Positions 1 to 7,045 of a stretch of 21,205 nucleotides of DNA are shown piece by piece (the stretch's first letter is position 1; every line of letters begins with the position of its first letter). The notes under the pieces were generated by a model. That model ran no database searches and was not told where the DNA came from. It saw only the letters and a list, made by a program, of their open reading frames with translations. A program made the position numbers and the translations under genes. The stretch is from positions 1 to 21,205 of the forward strand of contig JAYKJI010000126.1 of NCBI GenBank assembly GCA_035285405.1, read 5' to 3'. The DNA is from Woronichinia sp035285405 (GTDB taxonomy: Bacteria > Cyanobacteriota > Cyanobacteriia > Cyanobacteriales > Microcystaceae).

Positions 1-385
1 TTGTTTACATAATTAACAACTCTTTGTCTTAGATCTACACTATAAGTCATTGCTTGTGCTAATTTTGCTAAGAAATGTCAAACACTAGCATACCATAGCT
101 GTCTCAAAATTAATTGAATCTACTATAATTGTAATTTTCCTATCAAGCGTCGATGCTCACAATGTCGATGAAATAAGGCAAATTTTGCTAAGGGTCTAGG
201 GGTGATCAGAATTTTAACGATTGAGTTGAGTGGCGAAACAAAAACTTTAATAGAAGAAAATAAACTTCCTCAAGTCCACTCTAACGCTTTTGTTAGGTGG
301 CATTTCATCGATCATCTGCTTCACATTTTACTTCCCATTAATGTTCTTAAAATTACTAATTCTCTTAGTTAATATCCCATTCTAT
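1..385. other. AT-rich stretch without a supported gene
   Basis: I see no convincing gene here. A 12-mer, AATTTTGCTAAG, occurs at 61-72 and again at 181-192, exactly 120 bases apart. A 10-base inverted repeat (TCGATGAAAT at 165-174, ATTTCATCGA at 302-311) encloses about 127 bases. A frame on the plus strand from GTG 202 to TAA 372 is open for 56 codons, but it has no ribosome binding site and resembles nothing I know. The repeats could be the debris of a small mobile element; this is a guess. Confidence 0.4.
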
Positions 386-838
386 CTAATGTGTTTTATT
401 TTTCTTATCAAAATCTCCTCTAGTAGAGATGATCAAGGTAGCTAAGACAGCAAATAATATAAGAGTAAAAAATAATCTTATTCCAACCGTTCCTCCATTT
501 AGTCTATACGCACTAAGATATTTCTCTTTCTCAATGCACTCCAGAAAGAATACATTCTCTCTAATTTCTTTAACCAGTCCCTCGGAAACATAGAAGCTGT
601 CATATACCATACCAATATGAGCAGCCAATAAAATACCAATAGCAAACAAAGATAACCAAACAATTTTCTTATGTTTTGCCAAGTACTGCCGTGTATCTCC
701 AGAGGTTAAAAGCCACCCAATTGCCGCAATTTGCAAGCCCATTGTTGACCAGATTATATTAATATGAACAGTCTTATTGTCTTTGAGAGAAGTTAATAAT
801 AATTCAAAAACTTCTTTCCCTTGATCTGAGCACATCAT
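386..838 (-). CDS. small membrane protein of unknown function, three predicted TM segments
   Basis: I do not recognise this 150-residue protein. Hydrophobic segments lie at about residues 27-45, 59-77 and 119-137. Between the second and third is a charged loop with the Glu/Lys-rich stretch ECIEKEKY, and the C-terminus is strongly basic and polar (RGDFDKKNKTH). The start is a double ATG (836-838, then 833-835) preceded by GGAG at a spacing of about 6 bases, one of the better ribosome binding sites in the window, which supports it as a real gene. It stands alone: the next gene on the same strand (the GTPase) is upstream and separated by about 280 bases. Base composition is more AT-rich than that of the core genes, and no HIP1 site falls in it, which would fit an accessory gene. 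Function unknown. Confidence 0.7.
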   Translation of the reverse strand: MMCSDQGKEVFELLLTSLKDNKTVHINIIWSTMGLQIAAIGWLLTSGDTRQYLAKHKKIVWLSLFAIGILLAAHIGMVYDSFYVSEGLVKEIRENVFFLECIEKEKYLSAYRLNGGTVGIRLFFTLILFAVLATLIISTRGDFDKKNKTH

Positions 839-920
839 AAGCTACTCCATATTGAAATAGATTCTTGCTTAAAATTGAGTCAAGCAGTCTAGTTATTTAT
901 TATATGCGAAGTTTGCATCT

Positions 921-984
921 ATCACTCTCATGGAGTGTGATCGCCAGAAAGTTTTCACATATCACTCCAAATTAGAGCAATCGC
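921..984. repeat. imperfect 24-base repeat pair, first copy a hairpin
   Basis: Copy 1 (921-944) and copy 2 (961-984) both begin ATCACTC and end ATCGC, match at 16 of 24 positions and are spaced 40 bases apart. Copy 1 folds as ATCACTCTC (921-929), loop ATG, GAGTGTGAT (933-941), with a single T-T mismatch. It lies downstream of the GTPase gene (minus strand, stop at 1116), so it may mark that transcript's 3' end. No U-tract follows, so I do not call it a terminator. It could also be a relic of a dispersed palindromic repeat. Confidence 0.4.
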
Positions 985-1115
985 TGGACAAATCCATTCG
1001 AGGAAAAGCCTAATCTCCAAAAATCATATCACTAAATATTTGGTATTAAAGTACGAGTATATACAATTCTTTACAAAAAACTCAACGGTCAACCCCCTAT
1101 CAGTCCTACAATTAA

Positions 1116-3059
1116 TCATGATTGCGGTAAATAACTTTTGTATTGATTTTCCAGTTGAGATGGATTCAGTGATCGCGTCCAGTATTCCACCAACGCATGA
1201 CCAAAAGCATAGGCATTGCGATCAGGGGTAGCAGAATGATCGAGAAGTAATGGCCAAAGAGAAAGTAAATCAAACGTTAAAGCAGTTGTCTTTTGATCAC
1301 TAAGTAAATTAAAAAGATCATAGGCCATTTGCAGCTTACCAATCACTAAAGGAAGTTGTTCAATCGGAATTTTTTCCGCCAGCAAATAGGCCAAAGCAGG
1401 GGAACCCGTCGTTAAATTAGAAATAAACTGAAGCACTGGACTTTTTAAAAAAGCAGTTAAGCCCTGGGTCGTCGTCATCTGAAAACTATAATGATCAATA
1501 ATCTGGGCGGCGGCTATAGTTCGGGCTTCTAAATTGTCTAAAAAGCGGGCCAATCGAATCTGTTTAGCAGGAGCGATCGCGGCCAAAAGAGCAAGAGAAA
1601 GATCCTCAATTCCCCATTCCTGTCGTCCTAAATCAGGATCACGAGTAACAATCGGTAAAACTCGTTCACAAACATTCCCTAACTGTTCAACGCGATACTG
1701 AACGGCTTCTCGAATCGACTGTTCCTTGGCCTTCATGCCCCATTGCCAATCGTAGGGAGGTTGCCACTCTCGAAATGGCCGTAGTTTATCAACTTGACTA
1801 ACAAGAACAAAAACAGGTAAATCGGGTATTTGTTGATAGATATCATTAAGAAAATCCGCATCCATTTGTAAAGCAGGATCAAGAGCCGGATTTAATAACA
1901 ATAATAGATCAGCAGTTTGAGCATAATCTAAAATTCGTTGTCGCAGGTCAGAACGCTGAGTTTGTTCATAACCAGGGCTATCCCAAATAGTCAGACTTTC
2001 TCCGGTGGCTATTTGCCAATGATATTCCTGTAAATCTTCTGTATTCGGTAAAAGATCGGTTTGAATAAATTGGGATTGAAAAAGGGTATTAATTAAACTA
2101 CTTTTGCCGGCTCCTGTTCGTCCGACTAATAGCAAATTGACGGGTTTAACCTCTAGACTTTCAGGGGATTCAGCCTCTAATAATAGTTCCCGTAAGGTTT
2201 GGGTTGAAGCTTTGACGATTGTGGGTGTAGGAGCTTGAAAAGTAGAAGATTGAAAAATTGCGGCGGGTAGTTGATTTCCACTATAGAGAGCGATCGCTTG
2301 CCGACTAAGATTTTTGAGGGCTGCTTCTCGCAGTAATTGGCTCAAATTACCGATTAATTGTTGGGTTGCTTGATGATTGGAATTCTGACTTAATTGACGA
2401 GCTAAGGCAACAGTAGGATTTAATAACCATTGGGCGCAATTCCACAATTGCCAAGCTTTGCGAAGAGAGGGTTCAAATTTTTGATAAATTTCGTAGGATT
2501 GATAGGCTTGAGCTAGGGTAACTTGATTCAAGGCGGGAGCTAATTTTTGCAACCAAAGATCAAGGTCATCCACTGTCCCTCGAATGAGTCCGTAGGCTTG
2601 GGGAATATAAATGTTGAGCAAAGGATATTTAACTTCTGGGTGATAGCAATGGGCTACGGCCATCACCACTTCCTGACAACGTTGGCCAAAGGTAGGCCAA
2701 TCTTCCCAGAAAGGTTTATCCTGTTGACTATTTTTGAGAATCGTTTGTAAGTTATTTTCTAAGCTTAATAAGCGTTGATCTTCCGTCCGATTATCCGTTA
2801 AGGGAACCAGCTTTGTTTGCTCTAATTCTGTAACCGCCTCAGCGAGGGAATCAGGAAGCGGTCGCGTCCATTTCACCAATAACCAACGCCAGCCGACCAG
2901 AATGATAGTAAAAATCGCCCAAAGCCAACTTAAACCCCATTGATGAATTTGCCAACTGGCTGCGACTAATAAAAAAAGTCCTAAAGCAGCGATCGGGAAA
3001 CTGAGAACGAACCATTGTAAGCGGGTTAAGAGAGGGGTTTGTAAGAACTTTATATTCAT
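1116..3059 (-). CDS. membrane-anchored P-loop GTPase, DUF697/YcjF-like C-terminus
   Basis: A 647-residue protein. Two hydrophobic segments near the N-terminus (about residues 16-35 and 43-60) should anchor it in a membrane. A mostly helical region to about residue 300 precedes a GTPase domain of the TRAFAC/Era-like type: G1 P-loop GRTGAGKS at 313-320, G3 as DSPG at 360-363, G4 as SQVDK at 421-425 (a variant of NKxD). The C-terminal part, around the segment KIPIEQLPLVIGKLQ, resembles DUF697 domains that follow GTPase domains in other cyanobacterial proteins. The biological role is unknown; such proteins are usually inferred to act in membrane or ribosome-related processes, which the sequence does not show. 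It is transcribed divergently from gyrB. ATG 3057-3059 is the only reasonable start upstream of the TM segments, though no clear ribosome binding site precedes it. Confidence 0.85.
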   Translation of the reverse strand: MNIKFLQTPLLTRLQWFVLSFPIAALGLFLLVAASWQIHQWGLSWLWAIFTIILVGWRWLLVKWTRPLPDSLAEAVTELEQTKLVPLTDNRTEDQRLLSLENNLQTILKNSQQDKPFWEDWPTFGQRCQEVVMAVAHCYHPEVKYPLLNIYIPQAYGLIRGTVDDLDLWLQKLAPALNQVTLAQAYQSYEIYQKFEPSLRKAWQLWNCAQWLLNPTVALARQLSQNSNHQATQQLIGNLSQLLREAALKNLSRQAIALYSGNQLPAAIFQSSTFQAPTPTIVKASTQTLRELLLEAESPESLEVKPVNLLLVGRTGAGKSSLINTLFQSQFIQTDLLPNTEDLQEYHWQIATGESLTIWDSPGYEQTQRSDLRQRILDYAQTADLLLLLNPALDPALQMDADFLNDIYQQIPDLPVFVLVSQVDKLRPFREWQPPYDWQWGMKAKEQSIREAVQYRVEQLGNVCERVLPIVTRDPDLGRQEWGIEDLSLALLAAIAPAKQIRLARFLDNLEARTIAAAQIIDHYSFQMTTTQGLTAFLKSPVLQFISNLTTGSPALAYLLAEKIPIEQLPLVIGKLQMAYDLFNLLSDQKTTALTFDLLSLWPLLLDHSATPDRNAYAFGHALVEYWTRSLNPSQLENQYKSYLPQS

Positions 3060-3211
3060 TTAGTTAAATTAGATGGTAAAGAATCATTTAATGAGCAGAA
3101 TTTCCCTATCTCCCCTATCCAGGCTACTACATACCAATAGCTTGGAGAAGCTTGACAAAAGACATAGAAGACAGGCGCGATCGCCGCTTGATCATAGCGT
3201 TGGTTGAATGG

Positions 3212-3271
3212 CAATCCTAGACAAGTTAGAATCCAGACAGGTTAGAGTCAAGCTAGAATCTAGACAGATTA
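3212..3271. repeat. imperfect tandem repeats upstream of gyrB
   Basis: Two 20-base units, GTTAGAATCCAGACAGGTTA at 3225-3244 and GCTAGAATCTAGACAGATTA at 3252-3271, match at 17 of 20 positions with a 27-base period. A degenerate third copy (ATCCTAGACAAGTTAG) begins at about 3214. They lie about 190-250 bases upstream of the gyrB start, in the divergent spacer. They may be slipped-strand debris or a binding site; no known motif is recognised. Confidence 0.45.
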
Positions 3272-3390
3272 AAATAGAGTCAGAGAAAAATAAAAATATC
3301 AAATCCATTGCAGTAGTCGCTTTTTGTCGGACTGTATCCCCTCCTAAATTATTGCTCCAAATTAAGCTCAGTCTTTAAATAACCCTTTTG

Positions 3391-3399
3391 TGTTACAAT
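3391..3399 (+). promoter_or_regulatory. candidate extended -10 promoter of gyrB
   Basis: TGTTACAAT fits an extended -10 element (TGn followed by TACAAT at 3394-3399). No good -35 box lies 16-18 bases upstream, which is tolerated with an extended -10. Transcription from it would leave a leader of about 55 bases before the ATG at 3462. This is a motif match only. Confidence 0.35.
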
Positions 3400-3461
3400 T
3401 TTTGAGACTTTTGTCATCAAAGGGTTCCTGGCAAGGAAACAAGCCTGATTTTGGAGAGTGT

Positions 3462-6400
3462 ATGACCAATAACTACAGTGCCGATCAAATTCAAGTCCTC
3501 GAAGGTTTGGATCCGGTTCGTAAGCGTCCGGGGATGTATATCGGTACAACAGGCCCTAAAGGGCTACATCACTTGGTTTATGAAGTGGTGGATAACTCCA
3601 TTGACGAAGCGATGGCAGGTTACTGTACCCATATTGAAATTGATATTAATGTTGATGGGTCGGTGCGGGTAACAGATGATGGTCGGGGAATTCCCACTGA
3701 GATCCACCCGACAACGGGGAAATCGGCGTTAGAAACAGTATTAACAGTTCTCCATGCAGGGGGCAAGTTTGGTGGTGGTGGTTATCGAGTCTCTGGTGGC
3801 TTGCATGGTGTCGGTATTTCCGTAGTCAATGCCCTTTCTGCTTGGGTAGAAGTCACGGTTTGGCGTAATGGGAAAGAACATATTCAACGTTTTGAAAAAG
3901 GAATTCCTGTCACGGAACTACAGGTTTCAGAGAATCCGGATCATGCTACGGGAACCTCGGTCATCTTTTTACCTGATCGGGAAATCTTTACAGGGGGAAT
4001 TGAATTTGATTACTCCACTCTTTCTGGTCGGTTACGGGAATTAGCTTATCTTAATGCGGGTATTACCATTACCTTCAGTGATCGCCGTTCGTCCGAACCT
4101 CATATTGAAACCTATTTATACGCAGGGGGCATTAAGGAATATGTCGCCTACATGACTTCAGAAAAAGAAGCCTTGCATAAGGATATTATCTATGTTTCTG
4201 GTGAACGCAATAACGTTCAGGTGGAAGTGGCCCTTCAGTGGTGTATTGATGCTTACAGTGACAATCTTTTAGGGTTTGCCAATAATATTCGTACCATTGA
4301 CGGAGGAACTCACCTCGAAGGTTTAAAGGCAGTTCTCACACGTACCATTAATTCCGTCGCCCGCAAACGCAATAAAATTAAGGAGAATGAGGCCAATTTA
4401 GGGGGAGAAAATGTTCGGGAAGGTTTAACGGCTGTTATTTCCGTAAAGGTTCCCGACCCTGAATTTGAAGGTCAAACTAAAACCAAATTAGGTAACACCG
4501 AAGTTCGCGGCATTGTTGACTCTTTTGTGGGTGAAGCGTTAGGGGAATTTTTAGATTTTAATCCCCAGGTTGCTGACTCAATTATTGAAAAAGCAGTGCA
4601 AGCTTATAAAGCGGCAGAAGCGGCCCGTCGTGCGCGGGAGTTAGTGCGTCGTAAATCAGTTTTAGAATCCTCGACTTTACCGGGTAAATTGGCAGATTGT
4701 AGCAGCAAAGATCCCACTGAATCAGAGATTTATATCGTCGAAGGCGATAGTGCTGGGGGCTCGGCCAAGCAAGGACGCGATCGCCGTTTTCAAGCAATTT
4801 TGCCGTTACGAGGTAAGATTTTAAACATTGAAAAAACCGATGATGCCAAGATCTATAAAAACACAGAAATTCAGGCCTTAATTACAGCCTTAGGATTAGG
4901 GATTAAAGGCGATGAATTTGATGTCAATCAACTGCGCTATCACCATATTATTATTATGAGTGTGGCAGGTGATGAGCCAACTCTGGTCATGGACGATACC
5001 GGCAAAACAGAATTTGTTAAAATTGGGCAATTTATTGATGATTGCATCGAGGGTCGAAAAACCCCTGAACGCTATCAAGTAATTTCCTTTGATCCCCATA
5101 CTCATCAAACTCGATTCCGTCCCCTCAAAGCGGTGATTCGTCACGGTCATGAAGAGCCGATGTATGAAATTACCACCCGTTACAATCGCTCTATTAAGGT
5201 CACGTCTTCTCATAGTGTCTTTGTCTATGATCAAGGGGAAGTAAAACTCAAAAAAGGCAATGAAATTCAGGTAGGAGATTTACTGGTGGCCAGTCGTCGT
5301 TTACCTCGTCCCGATCGCCCACCAGAACGGATCGATCTGCTCAAAACTTTTTATCAGGCTGGCTTGACCCATGCTCTTTATCTGCAAGGAGAATCGGTAC
5401 GACGTATTGCCAGTGAACGTGTTTTAGCCAAGGTAGAACGTCCTGATTTATTAAGGGAGCCAAGGGTGCAACTGTGCGAAGAAGATTGGCAAATTTTGAT
5501 CCAACAACGTCAAACTTCCCAAATTTCCCAAAAACAAGTAGCGACTCTTTGCAATGTCAAACAACCGATCACGATTAGTCATTGGGAACGAGGGATCAAT
5601 CATCCAACTCTGCCTGCTTTTCTCAAATATTTGGAGGCGATCGGCGGTAATGACCAAATTGTCTATGAAACCCTCCCTTCTAAGTTAGAAACCTATCTTA
5701 CTCAGGATAACCAAAGCAAAAATGCTCGTTGGCGAGAAGTCAGTGACTATAAAGCCTTTGAAGACTTTACCCCTAGCGAATTAATTGCCCTAGATGATGA
5801 TATTCAATTGGTTCCCCAAGCTCATCTCGATAAAGCCTTTGCTCGTTACTTGCCGATTACGACTGAATTACTGTGGTTTTTAGGCTGGTATGTGGCCGAG
5901 GGAGCCTTAAGTCAACATCAAGTTAGTCTCAATTTAGGGCAAAAAGATCAGGTCTTTATTCCTGAATTAATGGCAGCTATTACTGCCACTTTTGGAGAAA
6001 CACCTCGATGCTATGCAGATCCCGATAGTCAGGGTATTAAACTCTACTTCCATAGTGTTTTAGCGGCTCGTCTGTTAAAAGCCTGGAATCTGGCAGAGGT
6101 GGCCCATCAGAAACAATTGCCTGATCTCATTTTTAGCTTAAGTGAGGAGTTACAACTAGCCTTTTTAGAAGGTTATTTCCTCGGTGATGGAACTATCGGA
6201 GACAGCCATTTTTCGATCACGACTAATTCTACCTCGGCTAAAGATGGGCTACTGTACTTATTTGGCCAATTGGGCTTGATTGTCAGCCACTCTACCTTGC
6301 AACCGTCAACGGAGATGGATGCGCCGATCCAAACCCGTCATCCCTACTTCACCATTACCCTTTGTGGTAAAGAACAGTTAGAACAATGTCGCCCGATTTG

Positions 6401-7037
6401 GCAACGTCATCATCTTGCGAATGTATTGGTTAATCATCTAGCCAACCCCACTCGCAAAGCCCAGAATTTTGTTCCGATTAGTGAAGATTTGATGGGATTA
6501 AAAGTGATCAAGCATCGGGAAATCGATCTGGTAGGGGAATATGTTTATGATTTCTCGGTTGAAGATGATGAGAACTTTGTCTGTGGTGTGGGTGGTGTTC
6601 TTGCCCATAATACTGATGCTGATGTTGACGGGGCGCACATACGTACTCTTTTGTTGACTTTCTTCTATCGTTATCAACGGGATATGGTGGATCAAGGTTA
6701 CATTTATATTGCCTGTCCGCCGTTATATAAATTAGAGCGTGGTAAAAACCATTACTATTGCTATTCAGATCGAGAATTACAGGAACAAATTAGCCAATTT
6801 CCCTCTAATGCCAGTTATACAATTCAACGCTTTAAAGGGCTAGGCGAAATGATGCCAACTCAGTTATGGGATACAACAATGAACCCAGAAACCCGTACCT
6901 TAAAACGGGTGCAAATTGAGGATGCTGCCGAAGCCGATCGCATTTTTACGGTGTTAATGGGCGATCGTGTTGCCCCGCGTCGGGAGTTTATTGAAACCTA
7001 TGGAGCTAAATTAAATCTCGTCGATTTAGATATTTAG
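3462..7037 (+). CDS. gyrB: DNA gyrase subunit B precursor, interrupted by an intein
   Basis: GyrB supplies the ATPase and TOPRIM parts of DNA gyrase, which introduces negative supercoils with GyrA in the cytoplasm. The precursor has 1191 residues. Removing the intein (residues 500-1050) leaves 640, a normal length for cyanobacterial GyrB. Visible landmarks: GHKL ATPase with EVVDNSIDEA (41-50), DDGRGIP (72-78) and the ATP lid GGLHGVGIS (112-120); the transducer domain; TOPRIM with EGDSAGG (catalytic Glu427); then, after the intein, TDADVDG with the metal-binding aspartates, and the C-terminal IQRFKGLGEM motif. The two extein parts are 3462-4958 and 6612-7037. The ATG at 3462 is chosen because the product then begins MTNNYSADQIQVLEGL as in the family and GGAG lies 5 bases upstream; an in-frame extension back to 3390 has no family counterpart. 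Activity should depend on splicing, because the TOPRIM DxD is separated from Glu427 by 551 foreign residues. Confidence 0.97.
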   Translation: MTNNYSADQIQVLEGLDPVRKRPGMYIGTTGPKGLHHLVYEVVDNSIDEAMAGYCTHIEIDINVDGSVRVTDDGRGIPTEIHPTTGKSALETVLTVLHAGGKFGGGGYRVSGGLHGVGISVVNALSAWVEVTVWRNGKEHIQRFEKGIPVTELQVSENPDHATGTSVIFLPDREIFTGGIEFDYSTLSGRLRELAYLNAGITITFSDRRSSEPHIETYLYAGGIKEYVAYMTSEKEALHKDIIYVSGERNNVQVEVALQWCIDAYSDNLLGFANNIRTIDGGTHLEGLKAVLTRTINSVARKRNKIKENEANLGGENVREGLTAVISVKVPDPEFEGQTKTKLGNTEVRGIVDSFVGEALGEFLDFNPQVADSIIEKAVQAYKAAEAARRARELVRRKSVLESSTLPGKLADCSSKDPTESEIYIVEGDSAGGSAKQGRDRRFQAILPLRGKILNIEKTDDAKIYKNTEIQALITALGLGIKGDEFDVNQLRYHHIIIMSVAGDEPTLVMDDTGKTEFVKIGQFIDDCIEGRKTPERYQVISFDPHTHQTRFRPLKAVIRHGHEEPMYEITTRYNRSIKVTSSHSVFVYDQGEVKLKKGNEIQVGDLLVASRRLPRPDRPPERIDLLKTFYQAGLTHALYLQGESVRRIASERVLAKVERPDLLREPRVQLCEEDWQILIQQRQTSQISQKQVATLCNVKQPITISHWERGINHPTLPAFLKYLEAIGGNDQIVYETLPSKLETYLTQDNQSKNARWREVSDYKAFEDFTPSELIALDDDIQLVPQAHLDKAFARYLPITTELLWFLGWYVAEGALSQHQVSLNLGQKDQVFIPELMAAITATFGETPRCYADPDSQGIKLYFHSVLAARLLKAWNLAEVAHQKQLPDLIFSLSEELQLAFLEGYFLGDGTIGDSHFSITTNSTSAKDGLLYLFGQLGLIVSHSTLQPSTEMDAPIQTRHPYFTITLCGKEQLEQCRPIWQRHHLANVLVNHLANPTRKAQNFVPISEDLMGLKVIKHREIDLVGEYVYDFSVEDDENFVCGVGGVLAHNTDADVDGAHIRTLLLTFFYRYQRDMVDQGYIYIACPPLYKLERGKNHYYCYSDRELQEQISQFPSNASYTIQRFKGLGEMMPTQLWDTTMNPETRTLKRVQIEDAAEADRIFTVLMGDRVAPRREFIETYGAKLNLVDLDI
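4959..6611 (+). mobile_element. GyrB intein with LAGLIDADG homing endonuclease and HTH-like insert
   Basis: A 551-residue protein-splicing element in frame within gyrB, between IIIM and TDADVDG. Splicing blocks are present in order: block A SVAGDEPTLV (intein residues 1-10, Ser1 nucleophile), block B with TSSH (82-85), block F VYDFSV (529-534) and block G GVLAHN (546-551) with penultimate His550 and terminal Asn551; the +1 extein residue is Thr. The endonuclease has two LAGLIDADG motifs, FLGWYVAEG (307-315, Glu314) and FLEGYFLGDG (402-411, Asp410). These look intact, so it may still cut intein-free gyrB alleles. Between block B and the endonuclease, residues about 172-229 resemble a Cro/XRE helix-turn-helix. 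No HIP1 site occurs in these 1653 bases. Boundaries are fixed by comparison with the invariant uninterrupted GyrB motif IIMTDADVDGAH. Confidence 0.95.
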
Positions 7038-7045
7038 TGTAAAAA

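Larger units (their letters stand above)
3060..3461. other. 402-base divergent spacer between GTPase gene and gyrB
   Basis: No gene is supported here. The spacer holds one HIP1 site (3177-3184), a set of imperfect tandem repeats (3212-3271) and a candidate gyrB promoter (3391-3399). An open frame upstream of the gyrB ATG (codons from 3390) is simply a 5' extension of gyrB without family similarity, and overlaps the candidate -10 element. Confidence 0.6.

Noticed and set aside
202..372. A 56-codon open frame from GTG on the plus strand
   Set aside because: No ribosome binding site, no recognisable similarity, and short enough to arise by chance in AT-rich DNA.
1040..1231. A 63-codon frame on the plus strand
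   Set aside because: It overlaps the 3' end of the GTPase gene in antisense and has no coding character of its own.
3390..3461. An N-terminal extension of GyrB of 24 residues
   Set aside because: The extension has no family counterpart, contains the candidate -10 element, and the ATG at 3462 has a good GGAG before it.
4734..4790. An intein at the EGDSAGG/SAKQ site of GyrB
   Set aside because: The motif is continuous here; the only insertion is at IIIM/TDADVDG.
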